This document shows positions 50,882 through 61,038 of a stretch of 64,000 nt of DNA, one piece after another (position 1 is the stretch's first letter; the number at the start of each line of letters is the position of its first letter). A model generated the notes under the pieces. That model ran no database searches. It had not been told where the DNA came from and saw nothing but the letters and a program-made list of their open reading frames with translations. The stretch is from Claveliimonas acetigenes (GTDB taxonomy: Bacteria > Bacillota > Clostridia > Lachnospirales > Lachnospiraceae): NCBI RefSeq assembly GCF_025567385.1, contig NZ_JAOQJU010000001.1, forward strand, positions 62,001 through 126,000. The letters are read 5' to 3'. Both the position numbers and the translations under genes were made by a program.

Positions 50882-52967
50882 GGTAAAAAAAGAAAAAGAG
50901 CCGGAGCTGAAATTAAAAAAAGAAGCCCAGGTGACGGTGCATAAGAAAAATCCTATTTTATCTGCAAAGGAAAAGAAAGCTGCTTTTACCTCTAAGCCGG
51001 TGGCCGATCTTTTAGGGCAGAGAAAGAAAAAAGAAGGGGCAGAAAAAGGGAAACAGCCGAAGCAGGGCAGAGAAGCGCTGTTTGAAAAACAAAAGGAAAA
51101 GAAAAAGCAATCCGGGAAAGAGGCAGCAATCCGGGGAGCAGCAGAAGATAGAAAACAAAATGGAAAGGCCAAAAGCACCGTATCTGTACCGGGAACCTTA
51201 CAGCCGGATCAGATGAAACAGGGGGTAGCACCAAACAGTCAGCCCTCTGCTGGTTTCCAGGCGAAGGAACAGTATCGGAGGGAACAGGCTGCAAAGCTGG
51301 CGGAAACAAAAAAATCTTCCCTGGCGAAGCAGACTGCCATAAAAGGGGTACGCCGGGGAGAGGCTGCTATATTGACCCAGTTAGAGGGCGGGGAGGAAGT
51401 CAATGATTCCCTTTATGTCATGGGGACAGCAACAAAACCGGCAGAAAAGCTGTGGAAGGATCGGAATTATAGAAAGGCAGAGCAGGAATTAAAGGTAAAA
51501 CAGGCAGATGGGAAGATCACCAATAAGCAGTTTTACAGACAAACAAGAGCAGTGAAAAAGAAACAGATGGAGAAACAGAAAAAACAGGCAGTCCGGCAGA
51601 GAAAAATCCAGTATATGATCAATAAGCTCACCGGAAATGGGCAGCAGGACAGTTTGGCACAGGTGGCAAAAGATATTGTAAAGATGAAAGCCTCTGTGTT
51701 TATGCTGAAGGTGGTCCAGTTTGCCGGGGCGCTTTTGGCTCCGCTGTTCAGTATTCTTCTTGTGGTGGCAATCCCTGTAGTGATTATCTTTTTCCTCTTA
51801 TACTGTTCGCCACTTGGTGCGTTCATGCCAAATCCGTCTGAGGAGAACCCTACCGTCCGAGAAGTTTTAAGCGGTTACTACATGGACTTTAATACAAAAC
51901 TTGGACAAAATGGGAAAGATGGGGCAGTTACCTATCTCCATGAGAAAAACGGGAATTATGTGAGTAATTACTATGATACTTTAATGGTTTATATGGTGAA
52001 GTATGGAACCGGGGATATAGGTGTGGATATGGATCAGCGGCATAAGGACAAGCTGAAGGAAATCTTTGATGAAATGAACAGTTTTGAAAACACGACCATA
52101 ACCACCACCATAAAGGCAGGGGAAAGCCTGGGAAATGTTGTCACCAGCGGTTATTGCCAGTGCAGTATCTGTTGTGGACAGTGGGCAGGAGGACCTACAG
52201 CCTCCGGTGTCATGCCAAAACCGGACCATACCATTGCAGTAGATGCACAAAACCCCTTTGTCCCTATGGGAACCAGGATCATTATGAACGGGATTGAATA
52301 TACCGTAGAAGATACCGGAGCATTTGACCGGTATGGGGTACAATTTGATGTTTTCTGTGCAGATCATGCAACTGCGTCTGCCTGGGGACATCAGACTTTT
52401 GAAGCGTTTCTGGCAGATGGGGACGAAAATGAGATTACGGTAACAAAGAAGGGCTGCTACGTCAAGAACCTGAATTATGAGGACTATATTGCACTTGGAA
52501 AGCTGACCGAAAAAGAAGAAGAACTTTTAAGGGAAGTCATGAGTGAGGAATTCCGAAATGAGATCCCTTCCTTTGGCGTAGGAAGTGACGTTGCAAATCT
52601 GGCACTGACGAAGGTAGGCTGCAAATACAGTCAGGAACACCGGTATGAGGAAGGATATTATGATTGCAGTTCCCTGGTACAGCGGTTGTATCAGGAGGTA
52701 GGCATTTCCCTTCCGGCGATTGCCTCTACCCAGGGAGAATTTATGGTAACACATGGGTTGGAAGTTACAGAAGGCGAACTGGAGCCGGGAGATCTGATTT
52801 TTTATTCTTATGAGCAGAATGGGCAGTTCCGCAATATTTCCCATGTGGCAATTTATGTTGGTAATGGCAGAATGGTACATGCAGCCAACAGCAGACGTGG
52901 AGTAGTGAATGACCCGTTCAATCCGTCGAACATTGGGCTGTATGGAAGACCCAGCCGCTTGCAGTAA
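50871..52967 (+). CDS. T4SS cell-wall hydrolase with 3D and NlpC/P60 domains
   Basis: TTG 50871 start after GGAGAGGGGG; 698 residues. A long basic cytosolic part (1-275) is followed by one membrane span (about 285-315, LFSILLVVAIPVVIIFFLLY). The 3D domain (about 415-500) reads IAVDAQNPFVPMGTRIIMNG and VEDTGAF. The NlpC/P60 C40 peptidase domain (about 580-698) has Cys599 (YYDCSSLVQ) and His658 (ISHVAIYVGNG). It opens peptidoglycan for the conjugation channel, as VirB1-like proteins do. Standard component after VirB4 in these elements. Confidence 0.9.
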   Translation: MEIKVKKEKEPELKLKKEAQVTVHKKNPILSAKEKKAAFTSKPVADLLGQRKKKEGAEKGKQPKQGREALFEKQKEKKKQSGKEAAIRGAAEDRKQNGKAKSTVSVPGTLQPDQMKQGVAPNSQPSAGFQAKEQYRREQAAKLAETKKSSLAKQTAIKGVRRGEAAILTQLEGGEEVNDSLYVMGTATKPAEKLWKDRNYRKAEQELKVKQADGKITNKQFYRQTRAVKKKQMEKQKKQAVRQRKIQYMINKLTGNGQQDSLAQVAKDIVKMKASVFMLKVVQFAGALLAPLFSILLVVAIPVVIIFFLLYCSPLGAFMPNPSEENPTVREVLSGYYMDFNTKLGQNGKDGAVTYLHEKNGNYVSNYYDTLMVYMVKYGTGDIGVDMDQRHKDKLKEIFDEMNSFENTTITTTIKAGESLGNVVTSGYCQCSICCGQWAGGPTASGVMPKPDHTIAVDAQNPFVPMGTRIIMNGIEYTVEDTGAFDRYGVQFDVFCADHATASAWGHQTFEAFLADGDENEITVTKKGCYVKNLNYEDYIALGKLTEKEEELLREVMSEEFRNEIPSFGVGSDVANLALTKVGCKYSQEHRYEEGYYDCSSLVQRLYQEVGISLPAIASTQGEFMVTHGLEVTEGELEPGDLIFYSYEQNGQFRNISHVAIYVGNGRMVHAANSRRGVVNDPFNPSNIGLYGRPSRLQ

Positions 52968-52979
52968 GAAAGGAGAAGC

Positions 52980-53186
52980 ATGGACGAAAAAGAATATGAA
53001 GTGACCATAACAGAAGTCCTGGAGAAAAAAGTAAGATACCGGGGCAGGAATGAACTGGAGGCAACTGCAAAAGCAGAAGCAGATTATTATGCAGAAAAAA
53101 TCGTGCTGGGGGCAGATGATTTTTCCTATCGTGATATTTCTGCAAAAGAACTGGTACCTGTAAAAGAAAGAAGGAACAGCAGATGA
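52980..53186 (+). CDS. DpnD/PcfM-like small protein
   Basis: 68 residues; AAAGGAGAAGC before ATG 52980. Pattern YEVTITEVLEKKVRYRGRNE and ATAKAEADYYAEKIVLGADDF matches the DpnD/PcfM type of small mobile-element proteins. Its stop overlaps the next ATG (ATGA), so it is translationally coupled to the methylase/helicase. Function unknown. Confidence 0.75.
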   Translation: MDEKEYEVTITEVLEKKVRYRGRNELEATAKAEADYYAEKIVLGADDFSYRDISAKELVPVKERRNSR

Positions 53187-56100
53187 AGCATATCACAAAA
53201 GTACGGGAACTGTATGAGGAAACCATACACTGGATTTCAGAGTCGGAGGATTCCTGGAAAAATTTTCTTTTCTGCATGGGGCGCTTGTATCAGTTGGACT
53301 TCTTAAATACCTGTATGGTATATGCCCAGCGCCCAGATGCGTCCGTTCTTGCAGGATATGATGCCTGGCTGGAAATGGATTTGCCGGTTGCCAGAGGAAG
53401 TAAAGGAATTGCAGTATTTCCTTCCAAAATTTTCGGGGAAGGAGTTACCCATGTTTATGATATTCAAGATGTAAAGGGACAGGGAATCCGGCCCTGGAAC
53501 TGGCAGGTGAATGGGACAAACCGCAGACTGCTGGCAAGGGAGCTGTTCCCGGAAATCTACGAACAGGAAAAAAAGTTTAAAAATTCTTTAGACGCCTTTA
53601 CAAGAACAAATGTTTGGTTTATGATAGAAGAGGAATATGAAATTTTAAAATCCTTGCAGAAGCTGGCTGTCCTTACCGGAGAGGGACAGGAGGTAAAAGA
53701 AAACCAGATTACAGAGTTTCTTGTAAACAGTGTCTGTTATGCGGTGGAAAGCCGCTGCGGTATCCGAGATGACACCCTGGATTTTTCTTTTATCTGCGGT
53801 TTTTCAGAGAATGAGGAGGTTCTGTACCGGACAGGACGGTTAGTATCCCATTTATCTGGGCGGATTGTGTTACAGATTGCAAGGACCATGAAGAACATAG
53901 ACCTTGAAAGGAGGCAGTATTATGGAAGGGATCGCAGGAATCCAGTACAGGGAAATGAATGGCGTACAGATACCAGTCTTAGAGGGCGTGATGAGCGAGG
54001 AGAAGATACTGGCGTCCCTGAACCGTTACGGCAGGATCGCAGCACAGGAAATGAAGAGAACGGACCAGGCACAATACGAAATGATGCTCCTGTCCGGGAA
54101 ACTGATGGAGCGGCTTATGAAAATCCAGACAGAAGCGGAGGAATACCACGAGAAACTGGCAGAAAGTCTTCTGAAGACCTGGACCAGAGAGGACAGGACC
54201 GACCCTTACAATACGTTGGAAATGACCAACCTTCGGATACAGGCGGACATGGAAGCGCAGAAACAGGTTATGGAGGAGATCATTCACCCCAGGATCGGAT
54301 AAAACAGGAAAAAACAGAAGAGGATACAGAGAAAGGAACTGCTTCGGCGGTTCCTTTTCTGTCTGGGGAGATAGAACCTGCACAGCCGGAAAACTGGCAG
54401 AAAGAGAAAATCCTTCTGGAAATGACAGGGCAGGAGATACCATATAAAATTTATGAGTTTTACCGGAACAATCCAGAGGAAACAGACCGGGAAGCCTATC
54501 TTTATGAATTGTATGGAGATGTAAAAAGAGAAGCCCATACAAAAGACGGTATCCTGACCGCAGAAAGCGGTTCCAGTGGTTTTTATATTCTTTGGAGTGA
54601 GGGAACTTCCATGAAGGAGGCGTTCTGGTACTGGGACGAAGTTTCTTTGGAAATTGGGAAACGGATTGAAAAAGGGACCTATCTTCCTTTGTTATCTGTA
54701 TCGGAGGAAGCCTTAGAAAATGGGGAAGAAACAGAGGAAGAAACCTTACAGCCAGAGAAAGTGCAGGAAGTGATTGAGGAAAAGGAACCAATCCCATTAG
54801 AAGAGATTGGCATAGCCTTTTATAAACAGAATATCCAGGCGGATATTTTAAAGAAAATGCTCTGTCTGGTCTATACGACCAATCAGCTACCGGAAGAAAA
54901 AGACCATTTTTTGAAGATGCTTTTGCTTCGGGAAGTACCGGAAGGCCAGCCTTATTATCTGGTGCGGACAGAACATGGAAGCTATGAGCTTTGTATTCAG
55001 GAAAATGGGATTAAGATCACCCTGCCGGAAAGCCAAGATTTTCTGCAGGAACTTTCCTGGGATCAGTTTGGCGGGCTTACTGCACATCTGGCAGAGGAGG
55101 ACCAGATTGCCTATACCGAAGATTCAGAAACCTTAGAGCAGCAGGAGAATATGTACCGTCTGCTTCCCTGGTTTCCTGCATTATGGGAAGAATATAGCGA
55201 AATTCTTAAAAAAGAAGAGCTTTGGCAGGAAGGAAGAACCTCTGTCCAGACAGAAGGTAAGGTAGAAGCCGGAGATTATTATTACCCAGAAGGGTGGCTT
55301 CAGTTTACCGGTGGGGATAAAAGCCGGTATCAGAAAAATATCCGGGCGATCCGTATCTTAAAAACACTGGAGCAGGAAGAGAGAAATGCCACAAAAGAAG
55401 AACAGGAAATTCTTGCGGGGTATGTAGGGTGGGGCGGGTTGCCAAATGCTTTTAACAGTAAACGCCCGGAGTGGAAAAAAGAATATCAGGAATTGAAGGA
55501 ACTGTTGACCGCAGAAGAATACGCCCAGGCAAGGGCCAGTGTCAACAGTTCTTTTTATACGCCGCCGGAAGTCGTGCGGGGTGTTTATAAAGCCCTGGAG
55601 CAGTTTGGATTCCAGAAGGGAAAAATTCTGGAACCGGCTATGGGGATTGGAAACTTTTTTCATGGTCTTCCGGAAAATATGCAAAAATCCCAGCTTTATG
55701 GTGTGGAGATTGATGCCATAAGCGGAAGGATTGCACAAAAGCTCCACCCTTCAGCCAGTATCCAGATCAAAGGATTTGAAAAAACGGAATTTGAGGATAA
55801 CAGCTTTGATGTGATTGTGGGAAACGTGCCTTTTGGGGACTTCCGCTTGTATGATCCCCGATATAAAAAGATGAAGCTGAAAGTCCATGATTATTTTATC
55901 CGGAAAAGCCTGGACCTCCTTCGGCCAGGAGGCATTTTGGCAGTGGTAACTTCAAAAGGAACGTTGGATAAAAATGACAGCACTGTGAGAAAAAATCTGG
56001 CAGAACAGGCAGACCTTTTAGGGGCAGTCCGGCTTCCGGCAGATTCTTTTGGAAAGAGCGCCAATACCGCAGTTACCAGTGACCTTTTGTTTTTTCAGAA

Positions 56101-59100
56101 AAAAGCAGAGCCTTCGATTGGGGAGCCGATCTGGACTTATACAGGGCTTACAGAAGACATGGTGCCGGTGAATGAGTATTATCTGGAACACCCGGAAATG
56201 ATGCTTGGGAAAATGGTCTGGTTTGAACAGTTTTTCGGGAAAGATTCCAAATATACAGCCCTGGTCAATGAAGCGGAAGACTTTGACCTGGAAAAAGGAA
56301 TTTTGGACGCAGTTGGAGAGCTTCCTAAAAACTGTTATGAAGAAAGCATAGCAGAAAAAAAGAAGGAAGAGCAGGACGTCTTAGCTGCTTCTCCAGAGAT
56401 ACCTAATTATACGTTTACGGTGATACAGGACGAAGTATATTACCGGGAAGGGGAGTCTTTATACCGGAGCCAGGTAAAGGAAAGTGTGAAGCGTCGGATA
56501 CGTGCCATGCATAAGATCCGCCTTCTGGTGCGTGAAATTTTACAGATACAGCAGGAAAATTGTTCTGACCAGGAACTGAAAAAGGCACAGGAACAGTTAA
56601 ACCGTTTGTATGATGCCTTTGTGAAAACGCATGGATATTTCTGTGACCGGACAAATAAAATGGCGTTCCGGCAGGACAATGATTATCCCCTGCTTTCTTC
56701 CCTGGAAGTGGTTGACGAGGACAAAAATGTAACCAAAGCTGATATTTTTTACAAAAGGACCATACGCCCCAGAGATGTGATAGACAAAGTGGAAAATGCC
56801 CAGGAAGCATTGCATATCAGTCTGTCAGAATATAACCGGGTGGATATTCCCTATATGCTCTCTCTTTATCCGGGAAACAGGAAAGAAATGCTCCAGGAAT
56901 TAAAAGGGTTAATCTACCAGAACCCGGTACTGGCAAAAGAAGAAGATCCCAATGCAGGGTGGGAAACCGCAGATGAGTATTTAAGCGGCAATGTGCGGCA
57001 GAAGCTCCGTACTGCTAGGATTTATGCGCAGAATAATCCCTTGTTTGTAGACAACGTGGAAGCACTGGAAAAGGTACAGCCAAAAGAACTGACAGCGCCT
57101 GAGATCAGTGTAAAACTGGGAACAACCTGGATTGAAAATGAGGATTACGAACAGTTTATCTATGAGCTTTTGGAAATCCCGGAGAGCAACCAGAGAAACT
57201 ATTGCGCTCATAGTGGCCATGCCCTCAAGATTGAGCGCTTAGATGCAGATATGTCTTACCATATTGACAGGGGAAACTTTTTTGGAGGAACCATTCGTAC
57301 CAGACAAACCTATGGCACAAGATTTATGGATGCGATCAGCATTATAGAGGAACTGTTAAACAGCCGGATTGTGACCATAAGGGATCGGGTGCAGGAAGGG
57401 GAAAAAATACGTTATGTGATCAATCGGAAGGAAACCATGCTTGCCAGGGATAAGGCGGAGCAGATAAAAGAAGCCTTCCGGGACTGGATTTTTAAGGAGC
57501 CGGAGCGCAGAAAAAAATATGTGGATTTTTACAATGAAACCTTTAACTGCGACAGACAACGAAGCTATGATGGCTCTTATTTAAAACTGCCGGGACTGAA
57601 CCCTCTGCTAAAGCTGCGTCCTTATCAGAAAAATGCTGTGGCAAGGGCATTGCTGTGTGGAGGAAATACCTTGCTTGCCCATACGGTAGGCGCTGGTAAA
57701 TCTCTGGAAATGATCTGCATCTGTATGGAGATGAGGAGGCTGGGGCTGGCAACGAAACCCCTTCTTACCGTTCCGAACCACCTGACCTTCCAGATGGGAG
57801 CAGAATTTTTGCGCGCCTACCCAGATGCGAAGATCCTGATTACCAGAAAAGAAGATTTTCAGAAGGAAAACCGCAGGCGTATGATTGCCAGAATGGCAAC
57901 AGGGGATTATGACTGTATTATTATTGGCCATACTCAGTTCCAACGAATTGCCATTTCCCCTGACCGGCAAAGAGCCATGATGGAAGAGCAGGCAGAGCAA
58001 CTGGTAGAAGCCATTAACCGGGCAAGGGAAGAAGAGGGAAAGAACTGGTCCATAAAGCAGATGGAAAGCAGAAAGAAAAAACTGCTAGAGAAAATCGAAG
58101 AACTGAACAATGAAGAAATCAAAGATGATGTGATGTACTTTGAAGAAACGGGCGTAGACGCCTTATTTGTAGACGAAGCACACCTGTTCAAGAACTTGGA
58201 AGTTTTTACGAAAATGAACAATGTTGCGGGCCTGGGTTCCAGCGGTTCCCAGAGGGCTATGGATATGCGAATGAAAATCCAGTATATCAACGAAAAAAAT
58301 CAGGGAAGGGGCGTCATTATGGCAACGGGAACCCCTTTGTCAAATTCTATGGTGGAACTTTATGTGATGCAGTTATATCTGCAGGAAAGGCGGCTTCACG
58401 AAAAGGGGATTTACCATTTTGATGCATGGGCTTCTGTGTTTGGGGAAGTTACCAGTTCCCTGGAATTGGCACCGGAGGGTACCGGTTACCGGATGCGGAC
58501 CAGGTTTAATAAGTTTATCAATCTGCCGGAACTGATACACCTGTTTAAAGAAGTGGCAGACATCATTCTGCCTGATATGCTGGATATTAAGCGGCCAGAA
58601 TTAAAGGACGGAAAATATAAGGTTATAGTATCGGAAGCCTCTGATTATGTCAAAGAACGTATGCAGGAAATGGTGGAAAGGGCAGAAGCAATCCATAGAG
58701 GTGTGGTAGATCCAAAGGACGACAATATGCTCCGGATTACCGGGGAAGCAAGGCTCTTGGGTACAGATTCCCGGCTTTTGGACAGTTATGCTTCGGTAGA
58801 TTCGGATTCCAAACTGAATAAAGCAGTAGAAAACATTTACCAGGAATATGTACAGTCCCAGGAACAGAAAGGAACCCAGATTGTCTTTTCGGATATTGGG
58901 ACACCCGGACCTGGAAAAGCATTTACCGTCTATGATTATTTAAAACAGGAACTGATTACCAGAGGTGTTCCAGAGGAAGAAATCTGCTTTATCCATGATG
59001 CAAAAACAGATGAACAGAGGGACCGCATGTTTTCCGATGTCAGAGCCGGAAGGAAACGGATTATTATAGGAAGTACCGAAAAACTGGGGGTAGGAACCAA

Positions 59101-60070
59101 TATCCAGACCAGAATGGTGGCGGCTCATCATATCGACTGTCCCTGGAAACCCTCTGATATTGAACAGCGGGAAGGGCGTATTATCCGCCAGGGGAATGAA
59201 AATGAGGAAGTCAATATTTACCGCTATGTAACAAAGGGTTCTTTTGATGCTTATTTATGGGGCATTGTAGAAACAAAACAGCGGTTTATCAGCCAGGTAT
59301 TTACCAGCCGGGAACTGGCAAGGATCTGTGAGGATATAGATGAAACCGTACTAAACTTTGCAGAGATTAAAGCGGTAGCTTCTGAAAATCCCCTGATCAT
59401 GGAAAAAATACAAGTAGATAATGAAGTAGCACGTCTGAGAATTTTAAAAGCTGCACATGAAGGGAAAAGGTTTGCCCTGCAAGATGCGGTCACTTTCCAG
59501 TATCCGAAAAGGATAGAAAGTCTGAAGGGAGAACTGCAATTACTTCAAAAGGATTTGGAGCGCAGGAACCAGGCTATGGAAGTACAACCGGGGTTTGCAA
59601 TCACGCTGCAGGGAAAAGTTTATGAGAAACACAAAGAAGCAGGCGAAGTTCTGCGTGGGATTATAGAAGGAGTGACGGCTTTTACCAGGTACGAAGTCGG
59701 TATGTATAAGGGGTTTCAGGTATCTGTTCAGAATGATATGCTGGGGCCGAGCTTGTTCCTTCAGGGAGAGAAGGAGTATAGTGTGGAGTTAAAAAGCAGT
59801 GACTCCGGCAACATGGTTCGTATAGAAAACCGCTTGAATGCCCTTGATAAAGCAGTGGAGGAGGTTCAAAAAGAAATTAAGACCTGCGAAAATGAGATAA
59901 AAAATGCAAAGCAGGAATATGAAAAGCCCTTCCCGTATGAGGAGCTTTTAAAAGAGAATATTACCCGGCAGATGGAGATTGATGCAGAACTGGAAATCAA
60001 GGACCAGGAGGAGTGTGTGGAAGTGCAGGAGGAAACTAAAAATCTTCCATGCCAGACAGCAGTTCGGTAA
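53183..60070 (+). CDS. Giant LtrC-like protein: N6 methylase plus SNF2/DEAH helicase
   Basis: 2295 residues. The N-terminal ~240 residues are ArdC/LtrC-like (QLDFLNTCMVYAQRPDASVL, ARGSKGIAVFPSKIFGEGV). A disordered, R/D/G/E-rich linker (about 245-380) overlaps the nested gene at 53922. The methylase domain starts at YVGWGGLPNAF (~746), with SAM motif LEPAMGIGNF and catalytic NVPF (881-884, for NPPF/Y). The helicase has Walker A GAGKS (1503-1507), DEAH (1664-1667) and motif VI QREGRIIRQG (1995-2004). These proteins are universal in Tn1549-type elements; they probably modify or remodel element DNA against restriction. Confidence 0.9.
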   Translation: MKHITKVRELYEETIHWISESEDSWKNFLFCMGRLYQLDFLNTCMVYAQRPDASVLAGYDAWLEMDLPVARGSKGIAVFPSKIFGEGVTHVYDIQDVKGQGIRPWNWQVNGTNRRLLARELFPEIYEQEKKFKNSLDAFTRTNVWFMIEEEYEILKSLQKLAVLTGEGQEVKENQITEFLVNSVCYAVESRCGIRDDTLDFSFICGFSENEEVLYRTGRLVSHLSGRIVLQIARTMKNIDLERRQYYGRDRRNPVQGNEWRTDTSLRGRDERGEDTGVPEPLRQDRSTGNEENGPGTIRNDAPVRETDGAAYENPDRSGGIPRETGRKSSEDLDQRGQDRPLQYVGNDQPSDTGGHGSAETGYGGDHSPQDRIKQEKTEEDTEKGTASAVPFLSGEIEPAQPENWQKEKILLEMTGQEIPYKIYEFYRNNPEETDREAYLYELYGDVKREAHTKDGILTAESGSSGFYILWSEGTSMKEAFWYWDEVSLEIGKRIEKGTYLPLLSVSEEALENGEETEEETLQPEKVQEVIEEKEPIPLEEIGIAFYKQNIQADILKKMLCLVYTTNQLPEEKDHFLKMLLLREVPEGQPYYLVRTEHGSYELCIQENGIKITLPESQDFLQELSWDQFGGLTAHLAEEDQIAYTEDSETLEQQENMYRLLPWFPALWEEYSEILKKEELWQEGRTSVQTEGKVEAGDYYYPEGWLQFTGGDKSRYQKNIRAIRILKTLEQEERNATKEEQEILAGYVGWGGLPNAFNSKRPEWKKEYQELKELLTAEEYAQARASVNSSFYTPPEVVRGVYKALEQFGFQKGKILEPAMGIGNFFHGLPENMQKSQLYGVEIDAISGRIAQKLHPSASIQIKGFEKTEFEDNSFDVIVGNVPFGDFRLYDPRYKKMKLKVHDYFIRKSLDLLRPGGILAVVTSKGTLDKNDSTVRKNLAEQADLLGAVRLPADSFGKSANTAVTSDLLFFQKKAEPSIGEPIWTYTGLTEDMVPVNEYYLEHPEMMLGKMVWFEQFFGKDSKYTALVNEAEDFDLEKGILDAVGELPKNCYEESIAEKKKEEQDVLAASPEIPNYTFTVIQDEVYYREGESLYRSQVKESVKRRIRAMHKIRLLVREILQIQQENCSDQELKKAQEQLNRLYDAFVKTHGYFCDRTNKMAFRQDNDYPLLSSLEVVDEDKNVTKADIFYKRTIRPRDVIDKVENAQEALHISLSEYNRVDIPYMLSLYPGNRKEMLQELKGLIYQNPVLAKEEDPNAGWETADEYLSGNVRQKLRTARIYAQNNPLFVDNVEALEKVQPKELTAPEISVKLGTTWIENEDYEQFIYELLEIPESNQRNYCAHSGHALKIERLDADMSYHIDRGNFFGGTIRTRQTYGTRFMDAISIIEELLNSRIVTIRDRVQEGEKIRYVINRKETMLARDKAEQIKEAFRDWIFKEPERRKKYVDFYNETFNCDRQRSYDGSYLKLPGLNPLLKLRPYQKNAVARALLCGGNTLLAHTVGAGKSLEMICICMEMRRLGLATKPLLTVPNHLTFQMGAEFLRAYPDAKILITRKEDFQKENRRRMIARMATGDYDCIIIGHTQFQRIAISPDRQRAMMEEQAEQLVEAINRAREEEGKNWSIKQMESRKKKLLEKIEELNNEEIKDDVMYFEETGVDALFVDEAHLFKNLEVFTKMNNVAGLGSSGSQRAMDMRMKIQYINEKNQGRGVIMATGTPLSNSMVELYVMQLYLQERRLHEKGIYHFDAWASVFGEVTSSLELAPEGTGYRMRTRFNKFINLPELIHLFKEVADIILPDMLDIKRPELKDGKYKVIVSEASDYVKERMQEMVERAEAIHRGVVDPKDDNMLRITGEARLLGTDSRLLDSYASVDSDSKLNKAVENIYQEYVQSQEQKGTQIVFSDIGTPGPGKAFTVYDYLKQELITRGVPEEEICFIHDAKTDEQRDRMFSDVRAGRKRIIIGSTEKLGVGTNIQTRMVAAHHIDCPWKPSDIEQREGRIIRQGNENEEVNIYRYVTKGSFDAYLWGIVETKQRFISQVFTSRELARICEDIDETVLNFAEIKAVASENPLIMEKIQVDNEVARLRILKAAHEGKRFALQDAVTFQYPKRIESLKGELQLLQKDLERRNQAMEVQPGFAITLQGKVYEKHKEAGEVLRGIIEGVTAFTRYEVGMYKGFQVSVQNDMLGPSLFLQGEKEYSVELKSSDSGNMVRIENRLNALDKAVEEVQKEIKTCENEIKNAKQEYEKPFPYEELLKENITRQMEIDAELEIKDQEECVEVQEETKNLPCQTAVR
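53922..54302 (+). CDS. TnpV-like protein encoded in an alternative frame inside the giant gene
   Basis: 126 residues in the +1 frame relative to the host gene. GAAAGGAGG (53906-53913) lies eight bases before ATG 53922. The protein reads GVQIPVLEGVMSEEKILASL, NRYGRIAAQEMKRTDQAQY, EMMLLSGKLMERLMKIQTEA, matching the TnpV-type pattern (GKYGRMRKRYLKEH ... LLLSGKLYPHL). It is well-formed and helical, while the overlapping stretch of the large protein is low-complexity. That contrast argues that both frames are used. TnpV proteins have no proven function. Confidence 0.7.
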   Translation: MEGIAGIQYREMNGVQIPVLEGVMSEEKILASLNRYGRIAAQEMKRTDQAQYEMMLLSGKLMERLMKIQTEAEEYHEKLAESLLKTWTREDRTDPYNTLEMTNLRIQADMEAQKQVMEEIIHPRIG

Positions 60071-60101
60071 CGAAAAATAGAGTAGAAAAGGAGATCACAA
60101 T

Positions 60102-60710
60102 ATGGAATATAATATCAGAGTATATAAACCGGAATTGAAACAGGAAGAAGGAAAAATCAATAACCTGAAAGGATTTGCTACCATTACCTTTGATGAGGCC
60201 TTCTGTGTGAAAAGCCTTGCAATTAAAGAGTCCTCGAAAGGAAATCTGTATCTCGATATGCCCCGTTACAGAGATTATGAAACAGGGGAGTATGTTCCTT
60301 TTTTCCGGTTTACGGATAAGGAATTTCAAAAGGAAGTGTTGGATACCGTAAGGGAAGCCTATGAGAATATGACAGAAACGAAAACAGACTGTAAGGGCTG
60401 TTGGGGAGAGGAAGAGCTGTATTACAATCTGAGTGTAAATCCGGTACAGGGAAGCGATACATTTAAGGCAGATGTAGCCATTCGTCTGCAGGACGTATTG
60501 GCAATCCAGCAGCTTCATGTGATCCAGGCATGGAACGGAAAAACTTTTGTAGGTATGCCTCAGAAAAATTCTGCAAAAGGAGAGAGGGAGGATATTGCCC
60601 ATGCAGTCAATGCAGAATTTAAGGCAGATCTGGAAAGTGCAATCATGGACGAATACAATAAAAAGATGGAATATGCCAAAAGCCAGAAACAGCAGCGAAG
60701 AGGGAGATAG
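60102..60710 (+). CDS. Double SpoVG-domain protein
   Basis: 202 residues; AAAAGGAGATCACAAT before ATG 60102. The C-terminal half is a clear SpoVG domain (AWNGKTFVGMPQKNSAKGER, EDIAHAVNAEFKADLESAIM). The N-terminal half is a diverged copy (GKINNLKGFATITFDEAFCV, KGNLYLDMPRYRDYETGEYV). SpoVG is a site-specific nucleic-acid-binding regulator in Firmicutes. ICE-borne SpoVG-like proteins probably bind element DNA or RNA. Follows the helicase in the same operon. Confidence 0.8.
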   Translation: MEYNIRVYKPELKQEEGKINNLKGFATITFDEAFCVKSLAIKESSKGNLYLDMPRYRDYETGEYVPFFRFTDKEFQKEVLDTVREAYENMTETKTDCKGCWGEEELYYNLSVNPVQGSDTFKADVAIRLQDVLAIQQLHVIQAWNGKTFVGMPQKNSAKGEREDIAHAVNAEFKADLESAIMDEYNKKMEYAKSQKQQRRGR

Positions 60711-60788
60711 GAGCGATTCATAAAAAGACTGGTATTTTTGGAACAATAATGGTAGAATGAAGGAAATATCAGCATGGGAGGAAACAGT

Positions 60789-61028
60789 ATGCCAAGACGT
60801 AAAAAAGTAGAAAATCTTTCTCTTGAAGAAATGCTTATGAAGACAGAGCAGGAGATTAAAACAACAGAGGCAGAATTAAAAGAACTGCGTTTGAAAGCAA
60901 AAGAACTTAGGAAGAAGATTGAAGATAAACAGAAAGATGAAATCTTTAGCGCCTTACTTGCTTCCGGAAAAACAGTGGAAGAGGTCATGACATATTTAAA
61001 ATCCGGTAATGAAGAAAAAGCGGAATAA
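60789..61028 (+). CDS. Small coiled-coil ICE protein
   Basis: The start is ATG 60789 (MPRRKKVENLSLEEMLMKTE), eight bases after GGGAGG; ATG 60774 is an alternative. 79 residues: a basic N-terminus, a heptad-rich helix (EQEIKTTEAELKELRLKAKE) and a short tail GKTVEEVMTYLKSGNEEKAE. Last backbone gene before the cargo; a terminator follows. Possibly a DNA-bound regulator; no family recognised. Confidence 0.6.
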   Translation: MPRRKKVENLSLEEMLMKTEQEIKTTEAELKELRLKAKELRKKIEDKQKDEIFSALLASGKTVEEVMTYLKSGNEEKAE

Positions 61029-61038
61029 AATAAAGGAA

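Noticed and set aside
53979..54797. 272-codon minus-strand frame opposite the helicase gene
   Set aside because: No ribosome site and no family pattern; it mirrors codon use of the plus strand. Only the plus-strand nested frame at 53922 has support.
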